From positions 44,525-108,524 of the forward strand of contig OMYP01000001.1 in NCBI GenBank assembly GCA_900315345.1: a stretch of 64,000 nt of DNA. The letters run 5' to 3'. The position numbers and the translations under genes are program-made. This document shows, one piece after another, positions 25,747 to 35,541 of this stretch. This stretch comes from an uncultured Selenomonadales bacterium (GTDB lineage Bacteria > Bacillota > Negativicutes > Acidaminococcales > Acidaminococcaceae). Within the stretch, counting starts at the first letter, position 1. Every line of letters begins with the position of its first letter. The notes beneath the pieces were generated by a model that saw nothing but the letters and a program-made list of their open reading frames with translations, had not been told where the DNA came from and made no database searches.

Positions 25747-27393
25747 CTATTTCTTTTTAATCGGCTGTACCTCAAACATCCGGTTCCAGGGCAACTTGAA
25801 ATCATACTTGCGAACTGTGTCTCCCATAACCGGTTCCGCTGTTTTTATAATACTTTCCCTGATCGCTTTTTCAGCCACAGCCTGCTGTTCCGGCGTAAAA
25901 CCGGAATTGGGCATATAGTTGGGCCAGATGACGTTTTTATAAACGTCCATCCGGGCATTAGCCTGATAGGCCCAGTCATCCAGGTAGCGTACAGTCAGGA
26001 ATTCCCTGCCTGCGTCCCCCTTAAAATCAGGAGACTCCATTCCCTGAGCCAATGCAAAGCCGAGACAGTTCCCGGATGTATTCCAGCCGCCGTATGCAGC
26101 CAGCTTATAGGCGATACCACGGCGGAACAGCTCCTTTACCAATGCGTTATCCGCACCGTTTCCAAACTTGGAATCTGCTACAATTACTTTTTTACCGGAA
26201 TCCAGATATGACTGAACCTTATCTGCAAAATCCCTGGTATATCTGTCCGCTGCACCATTGTTTTTTGCATCAGAAGCTTCCAGGGTCTTTCCGTCAAAGG
26301 GAGTGTTCACAGCCAGCACAAAGTCGGCATTCTTCGCCTTCCGCACAGGGAACGCACCTGAAGCGTAAATATGCTCCCGGGCAGAAACGGCAATCGTATT
26401 GTCCTCATAGGAAGGAACGGTCTCCCCGCCTTTTCCTGCCCCATAATCCGCATAGACCAATGGTGAAGTAAAGGTAAGCCGGTTAGCCGCCTGAGTCAGG
26501 AGAACCAGCCCCAACTGATCGGCACCGGAGAAGAAACGTATCCTTGATTTCGGCAGTTCATTCACCAGCGACCCCATATGTCGCGCTTCCCGATGGGCCT
26601 GGGAAAGCGGACTTGTATCGTCCCTGCCTACCAGCAAATAGGTAAAGCTTCCGCTTTCAATCCCGTGCAGCAACAGTTCCGTTGTCTGCATGTTGATCTT
26701 TCTGCGGCCGTAAAAATCTGCTATTACATTCCGGGGAATCTCCCGGTTCAGTTCCTGCAGTTCCTTCTTTTCTCTGCGGGAAAGGCCCTGCAGTTCTTCT
26801 TTATCACGCAACGCGCCCTGCCGGAACAGTTTCGAACCCCACTGTTCGTAATAAACGGGTTCTACCGGCGCTGCGCTGGCTTTCGGCGAACGCATGATGG
26901 TCGTAAAAACGTAAATATCAGGACCCTTATTTCCTTTTTTTAAAGAAACCAAACGATCCACACGGGATTGCAGCACTGTCTGATCCGTATGATGGGTTCT
27001 GGAATCAACCAGACCGCCGTAAATGAGAGCATCGGCGCTAGCCACTACGGCAACAGCTTCTTTTGCATTTTTTTCAAGCCATTCCAGTAATTCGTCCGGC
27101 TGTCCGCTCCTGTTCCCGGAAGAAAGCATTTCTTCCGGCGGTACAAGGATATCCCACCCTGCCGCCCGCATGGTGGCCACGGTGTAATCTTTGCAGACAG
27201 GACGGGTATCCAATGGTACAAAAACCATGGTTCCCCTGCTTTTAACTGCAGGCGCCACCTTCGATGGCAAATCTGCCGCCGTTGCTTTCGCACCGTTTTC
27301 TTCCGTTACAGCCCCCGCAGGATCCGCTGCCAACGCAACGCTTCCTGTAAGCAGCATACTGCCCAGTAAAAGTCCTGTTACCGTCTTTTTCAT
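25747..27393 (-). CDS. Exported DUF4127 protein
   Basis: 548 residues from the ATG at 27393 (GGAAGTGAG site). The N-terminus KKTVTGLLLGSMLLTGSVA with cleavage near ALA-ADP is a signal peptide. The mature protein has the DUF4127 pattern: VFVPLDTRPVCKDYT, ALIYGGLVDSRTHH, DDTSPLSQAHREA and an ADYGAGKGGE segment. The family is common in Firmicutes and of unknown biochemical function. Stand-alone transcription unit with its own terminator. Confidence 0.85.
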   Translation of the reverse strand: MKKTVTGLLLGSMLLTGSVALAADPAGAVTEENGAKATAADLPSKVAPAVKSRGTMVFVPLDTRPVCKDYTVATMRAAGWDILVPPEEMLSSGNRSGQPDELLEWLEKNAKEAVAVVASADALIYGGLVDSRTHHTDQTVLQSRVDRLVSLKKGNKGPDIYVFTTIMRSPKASAAPVEPVYYEQWGSKLFRQGALRDKEELQGLSRREKKELQELNREIPRNVIADFYGRRKINMQTTELLLHGIESGSFTYLLVGRDDTSPLSQAHREARHMGSLVNELPKSRIRFFSGADQLGLVLLTQAANRLTFTSPLVYADYGAGKGGETVPSYEDNTIAVSAREHIYASGAFPVRKAKNADFVLAVNTPFDGKTLEASDAKNNGAADRYTRDFADKVQSYLDSGKKVIVADSKFGNGADNALVKELFRRGIAYKLAAYGGWNTSGNCLGFALAQGMESPDFKGDAGREFLTVRYLDDWAYQANARMDVYKNVIWPNYMPNSGFTPEQQAVAEKAIRESIIKTAEPVMGDTVRKYDFKLPWNRMFEVQPIKKK

Positions 27394-27573
27394 ACGCTCA
27401 CTTCCCATTCGCTGAAAACAGCAGAAAACGCCGATTCAATGCAAGAACAAAAACATTGATAAGGATTAGATAACCGACGTCTCCGTAACCTGCCTTCGTA
27501 TATTATTTTGTCCGCTATCCACAGCGGAACACTGCGGCAGCGGACAAAACTATTTTATGAAACTAATATTTAC

Positions 27574-27636
27574 GGAACCGCTGATTAATTCGTCTGCACG
27601 CTTAGCGGCGCAAAAACTCATTTAATCAGTGTTTCC
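27574..27636. repeat. Short MITE-like element (63 bp)
   Basis: Left end GGAACCGCTGATTAATTCGT, right end CTCATTTAATCAGTGTTTCC; the ends are imperfect inverted repeats (GGAAnCnCTGATTAA). It is the 157-bp element at 60706-60862 with the centre removed. It directly abuts the guaB stop codon. Confidence 0.7.
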
Positions 27637-29148
27637 TTATTTTGCGTAGGTCGCCGCCGTATTATCCTTCAGCAATACGTCATGGGCGCCGCCTTCCACA
27701 ATGGATGTTGCAGATACAAGGGTCAGTTTTGCCTTATCCCGCAGTTCTTCCAGATTCAGGGCGCCGCAGTTGCACATAGTGCTGCGGATCTTGGCCAGGG
27801 TCAGGTTCACGTTGTCCTTCAGGCTGCCGGCATAAGGAACATAGGAATCTACGCCTTCCTCAAAGGACAGCTTCTGTGCGCCGCCCATATCGTAACGCTG
27901 CCAGTTGCGGGCGCGGTTGGAACCTTCACCCCAGTATTCCTTCATGTAGCTGCCGTTTACATTTACTTTATTCGTAGGACTTTCATCGAAGCGGGCAAAA
28001 TAACGGCCCAACATCAGGAAGTCCGCACCCATGGCCAGGGCCAGGGTCATATGGTAATCGTAAACGATACCGCCGTCGCTGCAGACCGGTACGTACACAC
28101 CGGTTTCTTTATAGTATTCGTCACGGGCTTTGCAGACATCGATCAGGGCTGTCGCCTGGCCGCGGCCAATGCCTTTCGTCTCACGGGTAATGCAGATAGA
28201 ACCGCCGCCGATGCCCACCTTCACAAAATCAGCGCCGCAGTCTGCCAGGAAGCGGAAGCCTTCCGCATCCACCACATTGCCTGCGCCCACTTTTACTTTA
28301 TCGCCGTAACGGTCACGGATCCACTTCAGGGTAATCTTCTGCCATTCGGAGAAACCTTCGGAGGAGTCGATGCACAACACGTCAGCCCCCGCTTCCACCA
28401 AAGCAGGCACCCGTTCCGCATAATCCCGGGTATTGATGCCAGCGCCTACTACATGGCGTTTCTTTTCGTCCAGCAGTTCCAGCGGATATTCCTTATGGGA
28501 AATATAATCCTTACGGAATACCATATAAAGCAGACGGCCTTCATCGTCAATGATAGGCAGCGTGTTCAGCTTGTTGTCCCAGATAATATCGTTAGCCTGC
28601 TGCAGAGTCGTGTTTTTATTGCCTACGATCAGCTTGCCGATAGGCGTCATAAAGTCGCGTACTTTTGTATCCGGGTCCATACGGCTTACGCGATAATCGC
28701 GGCTGGTAATGATTCCTTCCAGTTTTCCGTTCACAGTCCCGTCGCTGGTTACGGCAACGGTAGAATGGCCGGTCTTCTGTTTCAATGCCAGCACATCTTT
28801 CAGGGTGCTGTCCGGCGTAATATTGGAGTCGCTGGTCACAAAGCCTGCCCGGTGACTTTTTACATTCCGCACCATCTGGGCTTCGTCTTCCACCGTCTGG
28901 GAACCGTAGATAAAGGAGCAGCCGCCTTCCCTGGAAAGTGCTACGGCCAGTTTGTCATTGGAAACAGACTGCATGATAGCGGAGACCATGGGAATATTTA
29001 ATTTGATTGCCGGCTCTTCGCCTTTCTTAAATTTTACCAGCGGAGTCGCAAGAGTCACATTATCGGGGATACATTCGGAAGAAGAATACCCCGGAACTAA
29101 CAAATACTCACTAAACGTATGCGCGGGTTCATCATAATAGAATGCCAA
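27637..29148 (-). CDS. guaB: IMP dehydrogenase
   Basis: About 503 residues. I place the start at a TTG (29148) preceded by GGAAGG at a good distance; the frame upstream to 29199 has no ribosome site. It oxidises IMP to XMP with NAD, the first step to GMP. A barrel is split by two CBS repeats (about residues 90-210; [20 protein letters not shown]). The catalytic loop [17 protein letters not shown] contains the active-site Cys, and [10 protein letters not shown] is the IMP-site region. Last gene of the leftward pur run, 173 bp after purD, so it may also have its own promoter. Confidence 0.95.
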   Translation of the reverse strand: MAFYYDEPAHTFSEYLLVPGYSSSECIPDNVTLATPLVKFKKGEEPAIKLNIPMVSAIMQSVSNDKLAVALSREGGCSFIYGSQTVEDEAQMVRNVKSHRAGFVTSDSNITPDSTLKDVLALKQKTGHSTVAVTSDGTVNGKLEGIITSRDYRVSRMDPDTKVRDFMTPIGKLIVGNKNTTLQQANDIIWDNKLNTLPIIDDEGRLLYMVFRKDYISHKEYPLELLDEKKRHVVGAGINTRDYAERVPALVEAGADVLCIDSSEGFSEWQKITLKWIRDRYGDKVKVGAGNVVDAEGFRFLADCGADFVKVGIGGGSICITRETKGIGRGQATALIDVCKARDEYYKETGVYVPVCSDGGIVYDYHMTLALAMGADFLMLGRYFARFDESPTNKVNVNGSYMKEYWGEGSNRARNWQRYDMGGAQKLSFEEGVDSYVPYAGSLKDNVNLTLAKIRSTMCNCGALNLEELRDKAKLTLVSATSIVEGGAHDVLLKDNTAATYAK

Positions 29149-29321
29149 TCGTAACACCTTCCCTTTCGTCAATAAAATTTGGGTAAAATCATACCACAAA
29201 AACGCTTTTCACGCAAAACTTTTTTTGGTTTTCTCAAATAAAAGTTTCCTGCCCGTCCGGTCATGGAAAATGCCGAACCATGCCGGTTGTTGTCATATAA
29301 CAGTTTACATCCATTCTTCGT

Positions 29322-30599
29322 CTATCTTTTCAGCGCGCGCCAGGCAATGTCCTTCCGGTAATGGGCCTGATCGAAATGGATTTTTTCCACCGCTTCATAG
29401 GCTTTGTTCTTGGCGCTCTTAATATCTTTTGCCAGCGCGGTTACGCCCAGTACGCGGCCGCCTGCAGTGACGATATTGCCATCGGCAGCTTTGGTTCCTG
29501 CATGGAACACCACCACGTTATCCATAGCGCCAGCCTCTTTAAGGCCCGTGATCACTTTACCGTTTTCATAAGAAGCCGGATATCCGCCGGAAGCCATTAC
29601 CACACAAACCGTAGCCTGGTCTTTCCATTTCACCATGGAAGCATCCAGGGTACCGGTGGCACAGGCCAGCATGATCTGGGCCAGGTCACTGTCCAGCAGG
29701 GGAAGCACTACCTGAGTTTCCGGATCCCCAAAGCGGCAGTTAAATTCAACTACCTTCACACTGTCCCCTTTGATCATAAGACCGGCATACAGACAGCCGG
29801 AATAAGTCCGTCCTTCTTTATTCAATGCGGCAATGACAGGTTTCAGGATGGTTTCTTCCGCTTTAATGCGAAGAGCTTCCGTCATCACCGGCGCCGGGGC
29901 GTAAGCGCCCATACCGCCGGTATTGGGTCCTTTGTCTTCATCATTGACACGTTTATGGTCCTGGGACGCAATCATGGGAACAACGATCTTCCCATCAGTA
30001 AACGCCAGCAGGGAAGCTTCTTCCCCGTCCATGAACTCTTCCAGCACCACCCGGGCGCCGGCTTCGCCGAATTTATGTCCCGCCATCATTTCGTCAATGG
30101 CATCCATGGCTTCTTCTTTCGTCATGGCAACTACAACGCCCTTACCTGCAGCCAGGCCGTCAGCTTTTACTACAATGGGTGCGCCCTGCTCTTCTACGAA
30201 AGCCTTGGCGGCAGCAATGTCGGTACAAACTTTGAAGGCCGCCGTAGGAATATTATATTTCTGCATCAGATTTTTGGAAAAGGCTTTGGAGCCTTCCAGT
30301 TCCGCCGCAGCCTTGTCCGGCCCGAAAATCGGCAGCCCCCGGGAACGGAATACATCGGCAATACCTGCCACCAGCGTAGCTTCCGGTCCTACTACCGTCA
30401 GGTCGATGCTGCATTCTTCCGCATAATCCGCAACCTTGTTCAGATCATTCAAATCCAGGGCTACGCATTTACATTTTGGCAATTCCCCGATACCGGGATT
30501 GCCCGGCGCCACCCGGATGCTTTCCACCTGGCTGCTCTGGGCCAGTTTCCATGCCAGCGCATGTTCACGGCCGCCGCCGCCGATCAGTAAAATATTCAT
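29322..30599 (-). CDS. purD: Phosphoribosylamine-glycine ligase
   Basis: 425 residues, normal length. It joins glycine to phosphoribosylamine with ATP to give GAR. ATP-grasp protein: N-terminal LLIGGGGREHALAWKLAQS, then KADGLAAGKGVVVAMTKEEA, and the metal-site FNCRFGDPETQ block. The ATG is 75 bp from the purH stop. Convergence of motifs leaves little doubt. Confidence 0.97.
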   Translation of the reverse strand: MNILLIGGGGREHALAWKLAQSSQVESIRVAPGNPGIGELPKCKCVALDLNDLNKVADYAEECSIDLTVVGPEATLVAGIADVFRSRGLPIFGPDKAAAELEGSKAFSKNLMQKYNIPTAAFKVCTDIAAAKAFVEEQGAPIVVKADGLAAGKGVVVAMTKEEAMDAIDEMMAGHKFGEAGARVVLEEFMDGEEASLLAFTDGKIVVPMIASQDHKRVNDEDKGPNTGGMGAYAPAPVMTEALRIKAEETILKPVIAALNKEGRTYSGCLYAGLMIKGDSVKVVEFNCRFGDPETQVVLPLLDSDLAQIMLACATGTLDASMVKWKDQATVCVVMASGGYPASYENGKVITGLKEAGAMDNVVVFHAGTKAADGNIVTAGGRVLGVTALAKDIKSAKNKAYEAVEKIHFDQAHYRKDIAWRALKR

Positions 30600-30674
30600 G
30601 CTTATGCCTCACAATTTTTATTTTACCAGAAAATCCTGCATCTTCAGAAATCGCTTACTCTTTGCCGAAATCTT

Positions 30675-31268
30675 TTATTTTTCCAGTTGTTTCTGTAAAT
30701 AACCGGTTATCATGGCGTCATATTCGGAAGTATGTTTGAAAGCTTCCATGGCCAGGGACTTCCGTGTTTTCTGGTCGATATCGCCGTCTTTTTTCAGCAT
30801 TTCCATCAGGGCGCCGTACCGTTCCGGATTGGTAATGATCACCACATCCCGGAAATTTTTTGCAGAAGCCCGCACCATGGCCGGACCGCCGATATCGATA
30901 TTTTCGATCGCTTCTTCTTCCGTTACGCCCGGTTTCTCAATGGTCTGTTTAAAGGGGTACAGGTTCACTACTACCAGGTCAATGGGAATGATGCCATGTT
31001 CTTTCATCTGGGCCATATGTTCCGGATTGCTGCGCACGCCCAAAATCGCCCCATGGATCTTCGGGTTCAGGGTTTTCACACGGCCGTCCATAATTTCCGG
31101 GAAACCGGTCACTTCGCTAACATAGGTTACCGGGATGCCGGCATCTTTAATTGCTTTCATGGTACCGCCGGTGGAAATGATTTCTACGCCGTTTTCATGG
31201 AGGAAAGCGGCTAATTCGGTAATACCTTTCTTGTCAGAAACACTCAGTAACGCTCGTTTGATCTTCAT
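30675..31268 (-). CDS. purH: Stand-alone IMP cyclohydrolase (PurH N-terminal domain only)
   Basis: 197 residues from the ATG at 31268 (AGAGGAG site). The whole protein corresponds to the first 200 residues of bifunctional Pur[47 protein letters not shown] and [12 protein letters not shown]. The AICAR formyltransferase domain of about 310 residues is absent, and the gene ends cleanly with a stop, followed by purD. It should close the IMP ring from FAICAR only; the formyl transfer must be done by another gene outside the window. Confidence 0.9.
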   Translation of the reverse strand: MKIKRALLSVSDKKGITELAAFLHENGVEIISTGGTMKAIKDAGIPVTYVSEVTGFPEIMDGRVKTLNPKIHGAILGVRSNPEHMAQMKEHGIIPIDLVVVNLYPFKQTIEKPGVTEEEAIENIDIGGPAMVRASAKNFRDVVIITNPERYGALMEMLKKDGDIDQKTRKSLAMEAFKHTSEYDAMITGYLQKQLEK

Positions 31269-31419
31269 GCTTGCTCCTCTCTTCATTCTCCCTTTTACTG
31301 CATTTATAAATACATTCCGCTTAAAATTTAAAAACCTTTTATGGCCAGCAGCGCCGTTTGAAACCGCGGCCATTCAAAAAAGATTCTTTTTCATAACAGC
31401 TTTAACAGCATCCGGATCG

Positions 31420-32028
31420 TTATTTGCCGACAAAAACCTTCCGTCCCTTGATAGAAAGTTTTCCTTCCGACCATAAGCGTATCGCTTCCGGCAACGCTTT
31501 ATGCTCTTCCACTAAAATCCGGGCAGCCAGCGTCTCTTCCGTATCCTCATCCATCACCGGCACCACTTTCTGTAAAATGATCGGCCCGGTATCCGTACCT
31601 TCGTCTACAAAATGAACGGTACAGCCTGCCACCTTCACACCATAGTCCACTGCCTGTCCCTGGGCATCCAGCCCTTTGAAGCTGGGCAGCAGCGCAGGAT
31701 GGATGTTGATGATTTTATGCTCCCAGCGACCGATAAAATGCCCCGTCAGAATCCGCATGAACCCTGCCAGCACTACCAGTTCCGCCCCTGCATTCCGCAG
31801 GGCCGCGTCAATTTTATCTTCAAACTCTTCTTTGTCCCTGCAGCCTTTCCGTTCCACTACCACCGTGGCAATGCCGGCTTTGGCCGCCCGTTCCAGGGCA
31901 AAGGCGTCTGCATGGTCGCTGACTACAACGGCCACTTCAACGTCAAGTTTTCCTTCTGTAATATGGTCGATGATGGACTGCAGGTTGCTGCCCCGTCCGC
32001 TCACGATTACGCCAATTTTCTTACGCAC
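31420..32028 (-). CDS. purN: Phosphoribosylglycinamide formyltransferase
   Basis: 202 residues. It transfers the formyl group of 10-formyl-THF to GAR. GVIVSGRGSNLQSIIDHI binds the phosphate, LAGFMRILTGHFI and NIHPALLPSF carry the catalytic Asn-His, and the family Asp lies in VDEGTDTGPII. It overlaps the purM stop by 8 bp, so translation is coupled. A gap of about 150 bp separates it from purH. Confidence 0.96.
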   Translation of the reverse strand: MRKKIGVIVSGRGSNLQSIIDHITEGKLDVEVAVVVSDHADAFALERAAKAGIATVVVERKGCRDKEEFEDKIDAALRNAGAELVVLAGFMRILTGHFIGRWEHKIINIHPALLPSFKGLDAQGQAVDYGVKVAGCTVHFVDEGTDTGPIILQKVVPVMDEDTEETLAARILVEEHKALPEAIRLWSEGKLSIKGRKVFVGK

Positions 32029-33082
32029 CGAAAACGCCGCCTTTCATTACGGTCGTCTTATGACCCGGAACAATTTTACCCAGCTCATAGAACGTTTCCC
32101 CGTTTTCTTTCAGGTGGGCGCGAACAGCATCCGCTTCCGCCGGATCCACTACCAGCACCATGCCCACGCCCATGTTGAAGGTGCGGTACATTTCTTTATC
32201 AGGCACATTGCCCCATTCCTGCAGTTTTTTAAATACCATCGGTACTTCCCATGCGTCCGCGTTCACTTCCGCATCGCAGTCATCCGGAAGGATACGGGGG
32301 ATGTTGTCATAGAAGCCGCCGCCGGTAATATGTACCATACCATGGATATCGAACTTTTCAATCAGCGGCAGGCAGGTCTTCGGATACAACCGGGTGGGGG
32401 TCAGCAGTTTTTCACCCAACGTACAGCCGAATTCCGGTATTACCGTATCAACGGTAAAATGCATTACATCAAAACAGATTTTCCGCACCAGGGAAAAACC
32501 GTTGGAATGCACACCGGAAGAAGGCAGGCCCAGCAGGATGTCACCCGCTTTCACCTTTTCCCCGGTGATCATTTTACTCCGTTCCGCAACACCGACACAG
32601 AAGCCGGCAATATCATATTCATCTTTGGCATAAAAGCCATGCATCTCCGCAGTCTCCCCGCCGATCAGGGCACAGCCGCTTTCCCGGCAGGCATCCGCCA
32701 CGCCTTTTACAATGTCCGCAACTTTTTGGGAATCCACTTTATCTACAGCAATGTAGTCAAGGAAGAACAAGGGCTCGGCCCCCTGCACCAGGATATCGTT
32801 GACACACATGGCTACCGCATCCTGTCCGATGGTACTGTGGTTGTTGGTCAGGAAGGCAAATTTCAGTTTTGTACCTACGCCGTCCGTGCCGGAAACCAGG
32901 ATCGGCTCTTTATATTTTTTTGTATCCAGGGCAAACAGGCCGCCGAATCCGCCCAGATCCCCGATCACCTCCGGCCGGTAACTGGCCCGCACACTATCCT
33001 TCATCAGTTCTACCGCCCGATTTCCGGCATCGATATCCACGCCGGCATCGGCATAGGTCAGTTGCTTTTTCTCTTCGCTCAT
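32021..33082 (-). CDS. purM: Phosphoribosylformylglycinamidine cyclo-ligase
   Basis: 353 residues, normal length. Makes AIR from FGAM with ATP. YADAGVDIDAGNRAVELMK is the conserved opening, GTDGVGTKLKFAFL the nucleotide site, and GAEPLFFLDYIAVDK and GGETAEMHGFY are other family blocks. Downstream of purE after a 157-bp gap that holds a repeat-element end; overlaps purN. Confidence 0.97.
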   Translation of the reverse strand: MSEEKKQLTYADAGVDIDAGNRAVELMKDSVRASYRPEVIGDLGGFGGLFALDTKKYKEPILVSGTDGVGTKLKFAFLTNNHSTIGQDAVAMCVNDILVQGAEPLFFLDYIAVDKVDSQKVADIVKGVADACRESGCALIGGETAEMHGFYAKDEYDIAGFCVGVAERSKMITGEKVKAGDILLGLPSSGVHSNGFSLVRKICFDVMHFTVDTVIPEFGCTLGEKLLTPTRLYPKTCLPLIEKFDIHGMVHITGGGFYDNIPRILPDDCDAEVNADAWEVPMVFKKLQEWGNVPDKEMYRTFNMGVGMVLVVDPAEADAVRAHLKENGETFYELGKIVPGHKTTVMKGGVFGA

Positions 33083-33205
33083 GACAGCCTCCCGTTTTCT
33101 CCCCCGTTAAATCTTTTCAAAGATGAACTAAATTATTGAATCGAAATTACGTTCTCTACCCCGGCAGCACAGAACTTGCTGCCAGCTGATCAGAATCGTA
33201 TTCCA

Positions 33206-33232
33206 GGGAAACGCTGATTAAATGAGTTTCCC
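33206..33232. repeat. Solo repeat end forming a small palindrome
   Basis: GGGAAACGCTGATTAAATGA plus GTTTCCC: the first part matches the reverse complement of the right end of the 157-bp element, and the last seven bases make a perfect inverted repeat with the first seven. It lies 8 bp beyond the purE stop codon, in the purE-purM gap. Confidence 0.6.
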
Positions 33233-33239
33233 TAGTATT

Positions 33240-33731
33240 TTATTCCCCGCGCACGGCCGCAAGTTTTGCCGCTTTAGCGGCAACCTCTTCCTGCATCTTC
33301 ACCCGATAGGCGGCCAGTTTTTCCACTAATTCCGGATGGGCGCCTGCCAGAATTTCCACCGCAAAAATCGCGGCGTTCTTGGCGCCGTCAATAGCCATGG
33401 TAGCAACAGGTACGCCGGAAGGCATCTGGACAAAACTCAGCAATGCATCCATACCCTTCAACGGACCGCCGCTGATAGGAATCCCGATTACCGGCAACGT
33501 CGTATAAGCAGCGATCACGCCACCCAGATGAGCAGCCAGACCGGCAGCCGCAATAATCGCTTCCACGCCCCGGTCCCTTGCGCCGGCCGCAAATTCATGG
33601 ACCTGGTCCGGCGTACGATGGGCAGACGCAACGACAACTTCGACTTCCACGCCAAATTCCTTCAGTGTTTTTTCAGCAGGCTCCAAAATCGGCCAGTCTG
33701 AATTGCTTCCCATGATAATAGCAACTTTCAT
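33240..33731 (-). CDS. purE: N5-carboxyaminoimidazole ribonucleotide mutase (class I PurE)
   Basis: 163 residues from the ATG at 33731 (AGAGGAGAA site). VAIIMGSNSDWPILEPA is the class I signature; SAHRTPDQVHEF holds the active-site His, and AAAGLAAHLGGVIAAYT and GIPISGGPLKGMDALLS follow. It makes CAIR in purine synthesis. First gene of the leftward pur operon. No purK is adjacent. Confidence 0.97.
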   Translation of the reverse strand: MKVAIIMGSNSDWPILEPAEKTLKEFGVEVEVVVASAHRTPDQVHEFAAGARDRGVEAIIAAAGLAAHLGGVIAAYTTLPVIGIPISGGPLKGMDALLSFVQMPSGVPVATMAIDGAKNAAIFAVEILAGAHPELVEKLAAYRVKMQEEVAAKAAKLAAVRGE

Positions 33732-33880
33732 CCTTTGTTCTCCTCTTTTCTTAAACAATGCTGCCTTACCTAAAGAATTCCTCTTAACTATACAAATCTA
33801 AATTTTACCCGCAAAATGTTAAACATCCACATTTTTAGCTGCAATAATATGTAAAAATATTTTGGGTATACGAAACAAAC

Positions 33881-33897
33881 CTTACGTCAGCGTAAAG
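33881..33897. promoter_or_regulatory. Small palindrome in the purE/oxidoreductase divergent gap
   Basis: TTACG-TCAG-CGTAA with flanking C/AG matches the dyad shape of MerR-family operators. It lies 150 bp from both starts and no MerR gene is in the window. Weak candidate. The rest of 33732-34054 is AT-rich without coding capacity. Confidence 0.3.
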
Positions 33898-33977
33898 TTA
33901 TTCATATAATTTTACCAATATGCAGAAACAGTGTCAATGAAATTGTAGAAAACGTTTATAGCAACTTTGAAAAGAGT

Positions 33978-34006
33978 TTGATAGTTAACTGTATTTACTA
34001 TATACT
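33978..34006 (+). promoter_or_regulatory. Promoter of the FAD oxidoreductase gene
   Basis: TTGATA and TATACT separated by 17 bp, ending 48 bp before the ATG at 34055. Good match to a housekeeping promoter. Confidence 0.65.
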
Positions 34007-34054
34007 AAAATCAAAAAATTAAAGTACTAATTCATATAAAATTTGGAGGTCATA

Positions 34055-35440
34055 ATGGAATATCCAATCACTTCCACAAAATATGCCGGAAAAAATATTC
34101 CTGTGCTTTTTACTGCTGATGTGTGCGTTGCAGGCGGCGGTCCGTCGGGAACTGCAGCCGCAATCCAGGCGGCAAGGAACGGAGCCAGTACCGTTTTGAT
34201 AGAACGCGGAATCGTGCTGGGAGGTTTAGCCGTATCAGGTTGCGTATACCCGTTCATGGATCCCCATGCGCCGGACGGTGACACGCCTTACGTGGCAGAA
34301 ATAAAAGAACGGCTGCAAAAACACGGAATCGCACACTCTGACGGAGTCACCCGGCAAACCTGGCATAATCCGGAGACCCTGGCCCTGATCTACGATGAAA
34401 TGTGTGAAGAAGCAGGTGTGGAAATTCTGTATCAGGCAGTACTGATCGACACGCTCTGCTCCGGTCCCGTCATCACAACCTGCATTGTGCAGACCATTGC
34501 GGGACTTGCCGCTATCCGTGCCAAAATTTTTATCGACGGAACAGGAGATGCCTTCCTGGCCCGTTCCGCCGGTATTCCCTGTGAGTGCGGTTATGAAAAG
34601 ACAGGCAATAACCAGCCCCTTTCCTTCCGGTTTGAAATGGGCGGAATCGATGTGGAACGCCTCAGCCGGTACATCGTCCAGGATCTCAAGGAGGACTGGT
34701 GTAAGTCGAAGCCGCCCTATTTTGAAATTGCCGAGGCCATGCACCGTACCCAGCGGTACAAACTGGAAGCGCTGATGGCCCGCGGTGTAGAAACTGGCGA
34801 ACTGACACAGGAAGAAGCAGAATACATGCAGGCCTATACCATCATCGGCAAAGAAGGCGTTATGAGCATGAACTGTCCGGAGATCCCGGTACGGTTCCGC
34901 GCCACCGATCCTATTACCTACAGCAAAGCCGTGGTATTTGGCCGTAAGATGATGCGGCATATCGCAGACTATCTGATCCGCCACTTGCCCGGATTTGAAC
35001 ACGCTTTCATCAGCCGCGAGGCAGCCATGCTGGGCGCCCGGGAATCCTGGCGGATCCGTGGCAAATATTATCTGGAAGAATCCGATTACCACAACCAGAG
35101 CCGTTTTCCGGATGCAGTCTGCCGAACGGCATGGTTCATAGACGCCCACGGTGAAAAAGTTTCGGAAAAACTGCCACCGGGCGGTTATTATGAGATCCCC
35201 TATCGCGCCTTGGTCACAAATGAAATCCAGAACCTCATAACAGCCGGGCGCTGTATCAGCGCCAGTTTTATCCTGCAGGCCTCCATGCGTATTCAGCCCA
35301 CCTGCATGAGCATCGGGGAAGCCGCCGGTCTTGCGGCGGCCTGGTGCCTTACTCATAATATTCCCGCCAATGCGTTGCACTGGGAAAACATTCCCGCTTC
35401 GAACCGCAGCTATGTGAGCATTTCCAGCGCCGAAAGCTAA
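34055..35440 (+). CDS. FAD-dependent oxidoreductase (FAD_oxidored family)
   Basis: 461 residues from the ATG at 34055, five bases after GGAGGT; the TTG at 34043 lies in that site. The FAD-binding Rossmann motif VCVAGGGPSGTAAAIQAARN is near residue 28. FIDGTGDAFLARSAG is the second FAD block, and RCISASFILQASMRIQPTC with SIGEAAGLAAAW closes the domain. Such proteins are soluble flavoproteins of mostly unknown substrate in gut anaerobes. Own promoter; convergent with the amidase gene. Confidence 0.88.
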   Translation: MEYPITSTKYAGKNIPVLFTADVCVAGGGPSGTAAAIQAARNGASTVLIERGIVLGGLAVSGCVYPFMDPHAPDGDTPYVAEIKERLQKHGIAHSDGVTRQTWHNPETLALIYDEMCEEAGVEILYQAVLIDTLCSGPVITTCIVQTIAGLAAIRAKIFIDGTGDAFLARSAGIPCECGYEKTGNNQPLSFRFEMGGIDVERLSRYIVQDLKEDWCKSKPPYFEIAEAMHRTQRYKLEALMARGVETGELTQEEAEYMQAYTIIGKEGVMSMNCPEIPVRFRATDPITYSKAVVFGRKMMRHIADYLIRHLPGFEHAFISREAAMLGARESWRIRGKYYLEESDYHNQSRFPDAVCRTAWFIDAHGEKVSEKLPPGGYYEIPYRALVTNEIQNLITAGRCISASFILQASMRIQPTCMSIGEAAGLAAAWCLTHNIPANALHWENIPASNRSYVSISSAES

Positions 35441-35541
35441 ATGCCGCAGATGAAGGCAATGCTTCCGGATACAAACTAAATTTACAAAACAAAATTTTCT
35501 TTTTTAGCTGACAATGTAATCACAAAAATTATTACAATGCG

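Noticed and set aside
27682..29001. Long plus-strand open frame opposite guaB
   Set aside because: Antisense shadow of a strongly conserved gene; no start signals.
33732..34054. Purine riboswitch before purE
   Set aside because: Searched by eye for the conserved three-way-junction core on the minus strand; not found. Only AT-rich sequence and one small palindrome are present.
34235..35380. Minus-strand open frame of 381 codons opposite the FAD oxidoreductase
   Set aside because: Shadow frame; the plus-strand protein has clear FAD motifs, promoter and ribosome site.
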